A DNA stretch of 55,017 nucleotides from an uncultured Saprospiraceae bacterium (lineage in GTDB: Bacteria; Bacteroidota; Bacteroidia; Chitinophagales; Saprospiraceae): NCBI GenBank assembly GCA_938008185.1, contig CALLLR010000144.1:1-55017 (forward strand), written 5' to 3'. Below are positions 44,204 through 53,244 of the stretch, one piece after another; position 1 is the stretch's first letter, and each line of letters starts with the position of its first letter. Under the pieces are notes generated by a model, which was given only the letters and a program-made list of their open reading frames with translations, was not told where the DNA came from and did no database searches. The position numbers were made by a program, and so were the translations under genes.

Positions 44204-44245
44204 AATGGATCGGTAATTATTAATTCAAAAAGTTACCGATCCATT
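44204..44245. terminator. Perfect 13 bp inverted repeat in a divergent intergenic region
   Basis: Arms AATGGATCGGTAA and TTACCGATCCATT flank a 16-base AT-rich loop. It lies between the divergent PTPS and LytS-type genes, in a gap of 385 bp that otherwise contains nothing recognised. It is not at the end of any gene seen, so it may be a regulator binding site or the terminator of an unseen small transcript. Confidence 0.4.
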
Positions 44246-44376
44246 AATAAAAGAGAAAAAACAAGAGGTTAGGTCCTTAAAAAACCGAAGAATAAGGCCA
44301 CTGATCGAATCGAACGATGTTTTGATCTAAATTTATTATCTTCTTTCCAAATTTTGCGTTTCTTGTGATCCAAGAA

Positions 44377-45462
44377 ATGAGGATAAATAATATAACCCAA
44401 AATTACTTAATGCATCAAACACTATCTCGAAATCTCTGGCTACACGAACTACGAAACCATAAGGGGACCTGGATGATTCACATTCTGAGCTGGTCACTGC
44501 TTTTTATTGGTTTGGTATGGATTGATCAGTCTGATCGACCTTTGGCATTTAAGATGCTGGTGGAAGCAATCAGTATTCTTTTTTATATCGCATTGGTTTA
44601 TTTTAATATAAAATACCTGATTCCGAAATTTCTAACAGAAAAGACCTTTCTGAAATATTGTCTTTTTTTATTAGTAACCATCCTGGTATTGACACCGATA
44701 AAAGTATTCATCGTTTATACGCTTTTTCATCATTACCCCGAGGTTCAACCTACGATCATCAGGGACCAGTCCTGGTATTTTTTGACGAATTTTCTGGTAA
44801 CGGGTGGTTCGACTTTAGTAAAAATCATTACCGACTGGCTGGCATACCAACGGGATAGTAAGGATTTACAAACCCAAACGATGCAGAGTGAATTGCGTTT
44901 TTTAAAATCTCAAATCAATCCGCATTTTCTCTTCAATACACTCAATAATCTCTACGCGCTTACGCTAAAAAAATCGGATAAGGCACCGAACATCGTTATC
45001 AAACTATCCGAAATGATGCGCTACATGCTGTACGAGTGCAACGAAAAAAGAGTGGAATTGCGCAAAGAAGTACATTACTTAAAGAACTACCTGGACCTGG
45101 AGGAACTCCGAAAGGGAAAAACGGTAGAAATAAAATTTGAGGTAAATGGAACCGTCCAAAATCAACAAATCGCTCCTCTGCTCTTTATTCCTTTCCTAGA
45201 AAACAGTTTTAAGCACGGAGCCAACAACCACATCTCAAAAGGATTTGTGAATATATTGTTGGAAGTCGACGTTCACCACGTTCGCTTCTTTATCGAAAAT
45301 AGTAAAGCAGAATCTCTGCCCACCCAAAACCATAAACGAAGTGGCGGTATTGGATTAGTGAACGTGCGCAGAAGACTAGATCTTCTTTATCCGCATAAAC
45401 ACGAACTGACCATTGCGGACAATCCGAATACCTACGCGATTACACTGGATTTGGAGCTTTGA
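44377..45462 (+). CDS. LytS/YehU-type sensor histidine kinase
   Basis: A 361-residue membrane kinase with about four transmembrane helices in the first 130 residues. The His_kinase domain follows, with the phosphoacceptor histidine in FLKSQINPHFLFNTLNNLYAL, then YLDLEELRKG and the ATPase region LLFIPFLENSFKHGANN and GGIGLVNVRRRLDLLY. These features define the LytS/YehU family, which partners LytTR-type regulators; one lies 55 bp downstream. A GTG at 44365 or an ATG at 44410 are other possible starts. The stimulus is unknown, as there is no periplasmic sensor domain of note. Confidence 0.92.
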   Translation: MRINNITQNYLMHQTLSRNLWLHELRNHKGTWMIHILSWSLLFIGLVWIDQSDRPLAFKMLVEAISILFYIALVYFNIKYLIPKFLTEKTFLKYCLFLLVTILVLTPIKVFIVYTLFHHYPEVQPTIIRDQSWYFLTNFLVTGGSTLVKIITDWLAYQRDSKDLQTQTMQSELRFLKSQINPHFLFNTLNNLYALTLKKSDKAPNIVIKLSEMMRYMLYECNEKRVELRKEVHYLKNYLDLEELRKGKTVEIKFEVNGTVQNQQIAPLLFIPFLENSFKHGANNHISKGFVNILLEVDVHHVRFFIENSKAESLPTQNHKRSGGIGLVNVRRRLDLLYPHKHELTIADNPNTYAITLDLEL

Positions 45463-45517
45463 GGTGTTAAATCGCTTTGCTTGTTGATTTGATTAAAAAA
45501 TAAAAATATACCAAAAA

Positions 45518-46252
45518 ATGATTAATGCAATTATTGTAGACGACGAACCTTTAGCACTGGATGTTTTGGAAACTTATATCAGTCAACTTTCCGAAATCAA
45601 CCTGGTGGCACGTTGCGAGAACGCACTAGAGGCCAATGAGATTTTAAAAATACACGATGTAGATTTAATGTTTTTGGATATCCAGATGCCACAGTTGACG
45701 GGTACAGATTTTTTAAAGACATTGACCCACCCTCCGTTGGTCATTTTCACCACGGCCTACGCTAACTACGCCGTGGAAGGTTTTGAATTAAATGCCATCG
45801 ATTATTTATTAAAACCAATTTCACTGGAACGGTTTATGAAAGCAACCAACAAAGCAATTACACAAGTTGCCTTACAAAATAAAGACGTTGGTTCAGAAGG
45901 CAATACCGTCCCGGAAGAGGAGGCGGATTTTATTTTTGTAAAATCCGACAAACGACTGGTAAAAATAAAATTTTTAGATATTCTTTACGTCGAAGGTTTA
46001 AAGGACTACGTTATCATTCGTTGCCCGGATAGTCGCGTCATCACTTTACAGACGATGAAGAGCCTCGAATCTAAACTTCCATCTGATATCTTTAAACGGA
46101 TTCACCGCTCCTACATCGTCAATATCCACCAAATCAAAGCGGTCATGGGAAATATGATAGAGGTGATTGAAAAGGGTCAAGCCAAACATCTTCCCATCGG
46201 AAAAAATTACCGAGAAGAGTTGTTGGAAATCATTAATCGAAATCGATTATAA
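45518..46252 (+). CDS. LytTR-family response regulator
   Basis: A 244-residue regulator. The receiver domain has Asp8 and Asp9, phosphoacceptor Asp54 (LMFLDIQMP) and the lysine in YLLKPISLERF. The LytTR DNA-binding domain (about 140-240) shows FIFVKSDKRLVKIKFLDILYVEGLKDYVII and RIHRSYIVNIHQIKAV. It pairs with the LytS-type kinase just upstream. It is convergent with the cytochrome-like gene, and the two stop codon regions overlap by 6 bp. Target genes are unknown. Confidence 0.95.
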   Translation: MINAIIVDDEPLALDVLETYISQLSEINLVARCENALEANEILKIHDVDLMFLDIQMPQLTGTDFLKTLTHPPLVIFTTAYANYAVEGFELNAIDYLLKPISLERFMKATNKAITQVALQNKDVGSEGNTVPEEEADFIFVKSDKRLVKIKFLDILYVEGLKDYVIIRCPDSRVITLQTMKSLESKLPSDIFKRIHRSYIVNIHQIKAVMGNMIEVIEKGQAKHLPIGKNYREELLEIINRNRL

Positions 46253-46645
46253 CTCGTACCACTCTTCTACCCTCAGGTTTTCCCGACGACCCGTTTCCAC
46301 GGGGCCGTAGTATTTTGCCAGATAGTCGAGGATTTGCGGTTCGTGGTCATCAAATTGCCACAATCCCTGGGTGGCCTGCATCCAGTCGATCATCGAGGAC
46401 CAACCTTCACGCGTAGCTCGATTTTGGGTGATTAGTTTAGCAGAATGACAAGAGGTGCAATTGGCGATGATGAGGGGAAAAGTTTCGTCCATCACTAGTC
46501 CAGTGGCTTCGTTTACTTCTGGCATTACAAGAGCATCAACACTCGTTTCTTCAGTTGTTGACGCAGCAGTTTGAGGTTTGGTTTCACAGGCCAGCAAGGT
46601 GATGGCGATGAGGGTAGCTATAAGAATGGATGCTTTGTATTTCAT
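46247..46645 (-). CDS. Cytochrome c-like lipoprotein, probable sulfite dehydrogenase electron acceptor subunit
   Basis: A 132-residue lipoprotein (lipobox LLAC, Cys20) with one haem-binding CTSCH motif at residues 63-67, followed by SAKLITQNRATREGWSSMIDWMQATQGLW. The helical pattern and the tryptophan-rich tail resemble SorB-like or other small cytochrome c subunits of sulfite dehydrogenases. The gene lies 151 bp downstream of the sulfite-oxidase-type gene on the same strand, which supports this role. Electrons would pass from the molybdenum centre to this haem in the periplasm. The distal Met or His ligand could not be fixed by eye. Confidence 0.8.
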   Translation of the reverse strand: MKYKASILIATLIAITLLACETKPQTAASTTEETSVDALVMPEVNEATGLVMDETFPLIIANCTSCHSAKLITQNRATREGWSSMIDWMQATQGLWQFDDHEPQILDYLAKYYGPVETGRRENLRVEEWYEL

Positions 46646-46796
46646 ATTTTATTTTGACAATGGGCCAACGGCTAACAACTTGTTTTTTTCTACTATGTTT
46701 GAATTTCAACAGGCGCTCTTCAATTTCTGAGGATTTTTTTATTAAAATTGTAATTGAGTTTACCCCCGCCTGTCCGGCCAGCAAGTTGATTTTATT

Positions 46797-48023
46797 TTAT
46801 TTGACCCTTACCGCAATCCGGTGGCAGGCATTATTCAAATATCCTTTTGGATTCCAGCCCGGTAAAATCATGGGTTGTGTTTTTCCATTTTCGTCGGTGG
46901 CCCGGGCCCAGACTTCGTAATAACCTGGTTTTGGAAAACGGACCGTTGCCGAAAAATCCTGCCAGGCCAACCGATTGGCCGGCGGCGAAAGCTGAGCAGG
47001 TTGCCAGGACTGTCCAAAGTCGATAGAGCATTCCATTTTCCGGACCGACACATCGCCCGCCCAGGCGTGACCCTTTATTTTCAATTCTCGGGCGTTTAAA
47101 ATAGCGCCCGTCCTGGGAAAGGTGATCAGTGATTTAACGGGCATGGATTCGATAATACACATATCTTCGTCCGCTACTTTTGTTCCCGGTGCTACCGGGT
47201 CACAGGGAATCCGATAAGATTGTCCTCCCATTTTTGGACCATCGTGAATCCGGTCTCGAATACTAATTCTTTCGAGCCATTTACCCGAGCAGGATGCGGG
47301 CCATCCGCCGACCACAAGGCGCAGTGGATATCCATTATGTAAAGGAATGTCCGCTCCGTTCATGGACCAGGCAATCAGGGTTTCGGGTTCCAGTGCTTTG
47401 GCGATCGGACATCCCCGCGAAATCGGACGTTTATTTTTATCTCCACTGAGGTGGGTATCTTTTCCGTAGTACCCAATATAAACTGCATTGTCTTTTATAC
47501 CGGTGGCCCGCAAGACATCTGCTAATCGTACCCCGGTCCAGACGGCACAGCCCACGGCACCCGTTGTCCATTGGTTGCCTTTGGCAGGAGGCGAAAATTC
47601 AGAGCGGCCGTTTCCACCACATTCCAGTACCAATTGGTAGGAATATTCATTAAATTGACTTTTTAATGCTGCCAGAGAAAAAGTTCGGTTAGATTTGGCG
47701 GATTCTCCATCAATGGTAAGCGTCCATTTTTCCGGATCAATATTTTCGGGAGGTAATCCGTTGTTGCGAATAAAAAATTTGTCGGCCGGAGTGATGGAAT
47801 CGTTGAGCAGATGCGGAGGTGTCTGGGCGTTAAGGGGACGATCGTTTAACAAGGTAAGGTCTGGATGTTTACCTTCGATGGGAGAATCTTTTTCCAAAAT
47901 AACTGGTAAGAGGTTCTGGGGTAAGTAGTGACCAAAAACAATGGGCATTCCGATCGCAGTTCCAAAAGCTGTCAAAGTGGACTGCTGGATAAAACTCCGT
48001 CTGGTAAGCTGTTTCTTTTTCAT
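46797..48023 (-). CDS. Sulfite oxidase-family molybdopterin enzyme (SorA/SoxC-like), Tat-exported
   Basis: A 408-residue periplasmic enzyme of the sulfite oxidase family. The N-terminus has a twin-arginine signal (LTRRSFIQQST). The molybdenum-coordinating Cys135 is in LVLECGGNGRS. The Moco domain continues with WTTGAVGCAVWTGVRLADVLR and HNGYPLRLVVGGWPASCSGKWL. The C-terminal Ig-like dimerisation domain (about 290-400) shows IKGHAWAGDVSVRKMECSIDFGQSW. Family members oxidise sulfite to sulfate; no haem b5 domain is present, so an external acceptor is needed, and the cytochrome gene downstream fits. The exact subclass (SorA or SoxC) is inferred. Confidence 0.88.
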   Translation of the reverse strand: MKKKQLTRRSFIQQSTLTAFGTAIGMPIVFGHYLPQNLLPVILEKDSPIEGKHPDLTLLNDRPLNAQTPPHLLNDSITPADKFFIRNNGLPPENIDPEKWTLTIDGESAKSNRTFSLAALKSQFNEYSYQLVLECGGNGRSEFSPPAKGNQWTTGAVGCAVWTGVRLADVLRATGIKDNAVYIGYYGKDTHLSGDKNKRPISRGCPIAKALEPETLIAWSMNGADIPLHNGYPLRLVVGGWPASCSGKWLERISIRDRIHDGPKMGGQSYRIPCDPVAPGTKVADEDMCIIESMPVKSLITFPRTGAILNARELKIKGHAWAGDVSVRKMECSIDFGQSWQPAQLSPPANRLAWQDFSATVRFPKPGYYEVWARATDENGKTQPMILPGWNPKGYLNNACHRIAVRVK

Positions 48024-48065
48024 TGAATAAATGTAAGAAAAAAGGCGAAAAGATAAAAATCAGGA

Positions 48066-48101
48066 GGTACATAAAAAAGCCAACAGATAAGGTATCTGTT
48101 G
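48066..48101 (-). terminator. Intrinsic terminator of the Crp/Fnr-type gene
   Basis: Perfect 9-base arms CAACAGATA and TATCTGTTG (48081-48101) enclose a 3-base loop. The minus-strand transcript then reads GGC and a run of six Ts. It lies about 105 bp after the regulator stop codon. Confidence 0.75.
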
Positions 48102-48206
48102 ACTCTTTCCAACTTTTTTAATCAATAATTAATCACAAAACAAAAACGGTACCTTTCCCGCTAATATTGGGAACAGGTAAAAAAGGATCAGCGTATCACT
48201 GCAAGC

Positions 48207-48890
48207 TTACGCCAATTTAACCATATCTCTGATCAAAATACTCTTACGGGTAAAATGAATGAGATTTGATTTTTTCAGGTCATTTAAAACAGAAGTAACA
48301 GTTTGTCGGGATGTGCCCGTAATATTTGCAATATCCTGCTGTGTAAGCGAATGCTTAACCAGCGTTTCGTCGATACCGATACGACGTCCGCGTTTTTCGG
48401 CGGAATCTTTGATAAAATCGATGATCCGAGTACGAGCGTCCTTAAATATGAGGGATTCCAATCGGCTTTCCACACGATGCAATCGTTCACCCATCATAAA
48501 TAATATTTTGTTGGACAACCGATGGTTGGTCCGCATAATTTTCCGTAAATCTTCTAGTTTTAATGAGAAGTAGTGTACTTCCTGATTCATGGCTTTGGCG
48601 TAATCGGTTCTATTTTCCTGACCAACAATACATAGCTCACCAAACATTGATAGTGGGTGTAAGACAGATTTGATCACCTCTTTTTCGTCATTACTGTGGG
48701 TAACGATTTTGATGGTTCCTTTCAGCAGGAAGTAAATAAATTCGGAAGCATCATTACGGGAATAAATGTAAGCGTATTTAGGTCGTTTTTTTAATTCAAC
48801 CATTTCACCCAATTGGGTCAGCTCCTCGTTAGTAAGTACATCAAAAATCGGAAATTGCTCAAGAAAGGTAATTTTAGAAGAAATATTCAT
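48207..48890 (-). CDS. Crp/Fnr-family transcriptional regulator
   Basis: A 227-residue regulator. The cyclic-nucleotide-binding-type beta-roll (about 10-125) is followed by a dimer helix and the Crp-type helix-turn-helix (about 150-225) with HSLTQQDIANITGTSRQTVTSVLNDLKKSNLI. No Fnr-type N-terminal cysteine cluster is present, so it is not an iron-sulfur oxygen sensor of that kind. The effector is unknown. It lies upstream of the sulfite-oxidase-type gene on the same strand but is separated by a terminator; a regulatory link is possible, not shown. Confidence 0.92.
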   Translation of the reverse strand: MNISSKITFLEQFPIFDVLTNEELTQLGEMVELKKRPKYAYIYSRNDASEFIYFLLKGTIKIVTHSNDEKEVIKSVLHPLSMFGELCIVGQENRTDYAKAMNQEVHYFSLKLEDLRKIMRTNHRLSNKILFMMGERLHRVESRLESLIFKDARTRIIDFIKDSAEKRGRRIGIDETLVKHSLTQQDIANITGTSRQTVTSVLNDLKKSNLIHFTRKSILIRDMVKLA

Positions 48891-49369
48891 GCTTCAGTAA
48901 TTTTGGTGTAACGTAAATTCCTGTACTGATTAAATACCGTCAGGGTTAGTTTGTAGTGTTGGATCGCTTAGTTAAGAAAGTAGTAGTTAACGCTTTAAAA
49001 ACACGTTTGTATAATGGTAGACACTTATTTTTCACTTGACCCCTACGTCAATTCTAAAAAAAGAAAATTTTTATTTCCATTACACCTTAGGACACCAAAC
49101 AAAACCAGCAATTAGCTGAAATTACCCCAATTTATACTATCCAAATCCCCGATTATAATAGCCGAACCAAATTTCATCCTGATTTTATTAAAAAATTATA
49201 AGTTCGGATAAAGAAGCTGTTTAAAAATAAATTAACTAACCATGCAGCGAATCCCGTTACTCAAGACTTATAAAGGTAAGAGCTTGATCAAAATGCTTAA
49301 TTACACTACTTTAACTGCTCATTTATTCGTTAATAATTATTTCAACAAACACTAAATTTTAATTTTAAC
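48891..49369. other. 479 bp divergent regulatory gap
   Basis: This region between the Crp/Fnr start and the lipoprotein start holds the promoters of both. It is AT-rich, with no ORF, no repeat family copy and no clear TAnnTTTG element. An ECF-type promoter for the operon at 49370 would be expected here if the operon is autoregulated, but I could not pick one out. Confidence 0.4.
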
Positions 49370-51178
49370 ATGAAAAAGATATATTTTTTATTTCCATTCG
49401 TTATCCTCATGCTATTCTCTGCCTGCCGGAAAGACGTAGATTCAATAGGTGACAGTATTACTACTCCTCCTCCTGAAGTAATCATTGAAAACTATAATCC
49501 GGAGGTAAAGACCGTTACCAGTTCGGTGGAAGGACAGGTAAAAGATGAAAATCAGAACCCCGTCGAAAACGCTACCGTTAGAATAGGCAACGCTACCACG
49601 CTCACTGATGAATACGGTTTTTTTTCTTTTGAGAATATGCCTATGAACGAAAAAGGGACCTTTATAACCGTTCAGCAGGAAGGCTTTCTGGATGGAAGTC
49701 GCCGGTTTTTCCCAAGAGAAAATACGGAGTCTAAAATCGTGATCGAGATGATTACCGCAAATTATCGTCCTTCGTTTGAAGCAGCAACGGGAGGAACCGT
49801 TTCCATCAATGGAACGACCGGAGTCGCTTTTTTACCTAATAGTATTATCAATGCCAACGGGGAAGTATTTGACGGCGAAGTTTACGTTGCTTCTGCCTAT
49901 CTTGATCCAACGGCAAGTACCACGGCAGATCGAATGCCGGGTAACTTACAGGGAGTTCGCACCGATTTGGAAGAAGTATCCTTACAAAGTTTCGGGATGA
50001 TCAACGTCAGCCTCGAAGATGCTGAGGGCGCACCACTAAATATCGGAGAAGGCTTTACGGCCACCATCAGCGTTGCACTTCCGGCATCTATTGCCGCCAA
50101 CGCCCCCAGTGAAATTCCCCTCTGGTCTTTTAACGAGACTTTTGGAATCTGGGTAGAAGAAGGATCAGCTACTAAAGTAAACGGAGTTTACGTAGGAGAA
50201 GTAGAACACTTTAGCTGGTGGAACTGTGATGCACCATTTCCTTTAATCGAACTGGATGTAACCTTAGTCGACGAAAACGATAATCCCGTTTCCAATCATA
50301 TTGTAGCCATTGGTTTTGGTAGCGACAGTCTTGCTACGTATTACGCTTATACCAACAGCGAAGGATTTACCAGTGGAAAGGTACCCGCCGACGAAGAATT
50401 ACTTTTACAAATCCGAGGTCTTTGCGGAGATATTATTTATTCTGAATTGGTTGGACCATTTTCGGATAATACTTCCCTGGTAATTTCTGTCGATAATTCA
50501 AACGTTAATAATACCCAAATCACGGGAAACCTGGTAGATTGTGATGGTAACAATGTTGCCAATGGTGCTGTCATTGTAACTGTTGGGGACGAAGAATATA
50601 TTTTTCTAGTCGATGACGGTAATTTTGATTTCTTTATTTCTTCTTGTGGTGGAGAAACGGATTTAACCGTGCGGGGAGTAGATATTGATGCTTCCTTTGA
50701 AAGTGATTCATTTGCTGGTATGGTAGGAACTACAGTTAACACAGGAACTATTTCGGTCTGTAGTAATCCAATTACGTTTAGTACTTTAACGATTAATGTA
50801 GGTAGTGAAACTTATGACTATAATAGTATTACCGGTAATTTGATCGGTGGAGAAACTGGTAACGGAACTATACTTGTTGAGTATTTCCCACAAGATTCTT
50901 CAGGACAAGAAACTTATATTCGTCTGCAGCTCAACGGCAATACCGCTGGTAATTATGACAATAATAATAATTGCACCATGTTTAACTTTTCACTAGTTGA
51001 CATGGCTTTTAACTTGCAACCCCTGGACCCTAACACACAGGAGCTGAATTTGGCTAATTTTACAATTTCATCCCTTGCTCCAAATCTGACAGGTAGCTTT
51101 AGCGATACGGTAGTAAATACCGTTGGAATTTTTCAGGATACGGTTTTAGTCACCGGTAATTTTACCATTATTCAATAA
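49370..51178 (+). CDS. Surface or periplasmic lipoprotein with carboxypeptidase-regulatory-like domains
   Basis: A 602-residue lipoprotein (signal MKKIYFLFPFVILMLFSAC, lipobox Cys19). A carboxypeptidase-regulatory-like beta-sandwich follows at about 52-110 (VEGQVKDENQNPVENATVRIG ... LTDEYGFFSFENMPM). A middle domain (about 130-285) ends with LWSFNETFGIWVEEG and VEHFSWWNCD, a pattern also seen in other large bacterial surface lipoproteins. Two further CarboxypepD_reg-like repeats occupy about 285-460, and the C-terminal part is beta-rich. It is the first gene of an operon with an ECF sigma factor and a trans-envelope regulator, so it may be the sensed partner or an output. The function is unknown. 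Confidence 0.75.
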   Translation: MKKIYFLFPFVILMLFSACRKDVDSIGDSITTPPPEVIIENYNPEVKTVTSSVEGQVKDENQNPVENATVRIGNATTLTDEYGFFSFENMPMNEKGTFITVQQEGFLDGSRRFFPRENTESKIVIEMITANYRPSFEAATGGTVSINGTTGVAFLPNSIINANGEVFDGEVYVASAYLDPTASTTADRMPGNLQGVRTDLEEVSLQSFGMINVSLEDAEGAPLNIGEGFTATISVALPASIAANAPSEIPLWSFNETFGIWVEEGSATKVNGVYVGEVEHFSWWNCDAPFPLIELDVTLVDENDNPVSNHIVAIGFGSDSLATYYAYTNSEGFTSGKVPADEELLLQIRGLCGDIIYSELVGPFSDNTSLVISVDNSNVNNTQITGNLVDCDGNNVANGAVIVTVGDEEYIFLVDDGNFDFFISSCGGETDLTVRGVDIDASFESDSFAGMVGTTVNTGTISVCSNPITFSTLTINVGSETYDYNSITGNLIGGETGNGTILVEYFPQDSSGQETYIRLQLNGNTAGNYDNNNNCTMFNFSLVDMAFNLQPLDPNTQELNLANFTISSLAPNLTGSFSDTVVNTVGIFQDTVLVTGNFTIIQ

Positions 51179-51213
51179 AAAGCCTAGAAAACCAAAACAC
51201 TTTAAATTATCTG

Positions 51214-51777
51214 ATGTTGACGGAAATACAACTAATTAAAAATTGCCAGCAAGGTATTAAATCCAGCCAGTACGAACTGGTCCGGCGGTACGCCGGCAAA
51301 CTCCTTTCGGTAGCCAGACGCTACGTACCTGACCAATCTACGGCCAAAGATATTTTGCAAGAATCTTTAATTCGTATTTTCGCCAACATTGATAATTACA
51401 AATCCACCGGATCATTTGAAGGTTGGATGCGAACCATTACCGTGCGCTGTGCGCTCGCCTATCTTCGCAAAGCCCATCGGGCCTACGAAGTAGAAATGAA
51501 TCCAGTCCATAGTGATCCAAGGGTTGATCCTTCGGTTTTTGATAAAATGGGAATGGAGGAATTAATCCGCTTAATCCAACAACTACCCGACGGCTTCAGA
51601 TCGGTTTTTAACCTTCGGGAAATCGACGGCCACAGTCATACTGAGATTGCCGAAATACTTGGTATCACCGAAAGTACTTCCCGTTCCCAACTCACCCGTG
51701 CAAAAAAAACATTAGGTAAACTTTGGCTGGAACAACAGTCTTCAAATTCTGTCACCAGTCAAAAAATAAAATCATGA
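51214..51777 (+). CDS. ECF-type RNA polymerase sigma factor
   Basis: A 187-residue ECF sigma factor. Region 2 includes ARRYVPDQSTAKDILQESLIRIFANIDNY and the melting-region tryptophan in GSFEGWMRTITVRCALAYLRK. Region 4 has LPDGFRSVFNLREIDGHSHTEIAEILGITESTSRSQLTRAKKTL. The gene starts 35 bp after the lipoprotein stop codon and overlaps the next gene by 4 bp (ATGA), so translation is probably coupled. The next protein has the layout of its anti-sigma factor. This linkage distinguishes it from the orphan sigma factor at 5659-6219. Confidence 0.93.
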   Translation: MLTEIQLIKNCQQGIKSSQYELVRRYAGKLLSVARRYVPDQSTAKDILQESLIRIFANIDNYKSTGSFEGWMRTITVRCALAYLRKAHRAYEVEMNPVHSDPRVDPSVFDKMGMEELIRLIQQLPDGFRSVFNLREIDGHSHTEIAEILGITESTSRSQLTRAKKTLGKLWLEQQSSNSVTSQKIKS

Positions 51778-53219
51778 ATAAAGATATAACAAATCATCCG
51801 TCCGCTTTGGACATTGATGAAATCTGGGCCGCTATTGAGCCTCAGGTAGATGAAATCAATGCGCAGCGAAAGAAACGTAAACCAATGTTTATCTACTGGT
51901 TATCCGGATTCATTTTGTTGGTCGGACTGGGAATCGCGGGCTTTTTCCTGTTCGGAGATAGTTTCCAGACTGACACTATTTCAAACGAATCAATATCTGA
52001 ACCAACTGGTCAGACAGCAGCTACGCCCAGCTACGTTAGCGAAAATAAAGCGTTGGTGGTTGAGCACGCAGTTTCACCGCTTGCTGCTGAGCAAGAAACC
52101 GCTCCGGCAGCCAAAACGACTTTGTCTACTAAAGCTGAAATCAAAGAGCCTGGCATTTTTAAAAATTCGCCAATAGTAGAAAAATTTGCTGGAAAAACTT
52201 TACCGTCCGCAACAGCTATTAACAGTAAACCTTCAAATTCAGAAGTTGATTTAGCTACGCTTTCTGAAAACAATATGAATGCAAATAATCAAATATTTAC
52301 AACCACTCCAATCCAGGAAGAAATTAAAGAAAATAGCAATAGTACGATTTCCGCAAAGGAGGAGAAAATCGGTTCTTTATCGCCATTAACGGTGGCCAAT
52401 ATCGATTTAACGACCACCACTGATTTACCAAAACTTAATTTTTCAATAAAAAATACCAAGTCACTGGTACCGCCTCCAATTTATATAGAACGACCTACTT
52501 TTTCATTAGAATTTCAAACGGGCATCAGTGCGGTGAATCGAACGCTGAACACAACCAGAATCAGCAATAATAATTTAGATACGTTAGTCAGCCTTAGAAA
52601 TACATTTGAAGAACCACTCGAAGCCTTACATGCTAACCTCCTGGTCAACGCACATTTCCCGTCTGGGTTTTTCGTTTCTTCCGGAGTAGGTTTTACTCAG
52701 ATTAACGAGCGATACAGTAATAACAGTACCGTCACTGAGCAAGTGGTGGACTCTATGGGTATTCAAAAATTAATCGTCAATCTTACGGGTGATACCATCC
52801 CCATGATTGGACCAGTGACCTCCACGCGAACCACTACCTTTACCAAAAAATATTATAATTCCTACAGAATGATTGACATCCCGTTTTTTGTGGGGTACCA
52901 ATACGACTTTGGAGATTGGAAAACCGATTTCTCCCTGGGTGTTTTTGCTAATATTTTGCTCGCTACGGAAGGCCGCGTTCCTAATACACCGACTACTGAT
53001 TTAGATCTGGATACGAACGGCGATGACATCTACCGCAGCCGGGTGGATTATAGTCTGCAGTTTGGAATCGGGGTCAGTAAAAGTTTGACTGATAAACTAT
53101 CGCTGCGCGTTAATCCGATGTTCCGCTATTATTCCAGAAATTTTATCAAGGAAGATGTTGGTTTAAACCAACGGTACTTATTGTTTGGTGGAACGGTAGG
53201 GCTTAGAATGGATTTGTAA
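51774..53219 (+). CDS. Probable dual-membrane-spanning anti-sigma factor (inner-membrane helix plus outer-membrane beta-barrel)
   Basis: A 481-residue protein whose ATG overlaps the ECF sigma stop by 4 bp. Residues 1-38 are cytosolic and include DIDEIWAAIEPQVDEI, a short amphipathic helix as in anti-sigma N-termini. One transmembrane helix spans 39-61. A long Ser/Thr/Pro/Ala/Lys-rich linker (62 to about 235) could cross the periplasm. The last 240 residues look like an outer-membrane beta-barrel, with alternating strands such as FSLEFQTGISAV, FFVSSGVGFTQI, IDIPFFVGYQYDFG and a final LLFGGTVGLRMDL. This matches the Dma design known from Bacteroides. A frame extending upstream to a TTG at 51723 is not needed. 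The anti-sigma role is inferred from architecture and context. Confidence 0.78.
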   Translation: MNKDITNHPSALDIDEIWAAIEPQVDEINAQRKKRKPMFIYWLSGFILLVGLGIAGFFLFGDSFQTDTISNESISEPTGQTAATPSYVSENKALVVEHAVSPLAAEQETAPAAKTTLSTKAEIKEPGIFKNSPIVEKFAGKTLPSATAINSKPSNSEVDLATLSENNMNANNQIFTTTPIQEEIKENSNSTISAKEEKIGSLSPLTVANIDLTTTTDLPKLNFSIKNTKSLVPPPIYIERPTFSLEFQTGISAVNRTLNTTRISNNNLDTLVSLRNTFEEPLEALHANLLVNAHFPSGFFVSSGVGFTQINERYSNNSTVTEQVVDSMGIQKLIVNLTGDTIPMIGPVTSTRTTTFTKKYYNSYRMIDIPFFVGYQYDFGDWKTDFSLGVFANILLATEGRVPNTPTTDLDLDTNGDDIYRSRVDYSLQFGIGVSKSLTDKLSLRVNPMFRYYSRNFIKEDVGLNQRYLLFGGTVGLRMDL

Positions 53220-53244
53220 TTGAAACTGAAAATATAAAGTTACC

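Noticed and set aside
44281-44364. Possible tRNA or other RNA gene in the gap before the LytS-type gene
   Set aside because: No cloverleaf, TTCRA loop or CCA end could be found; only the perfect inverted repeat at 44204-44245 is notable.
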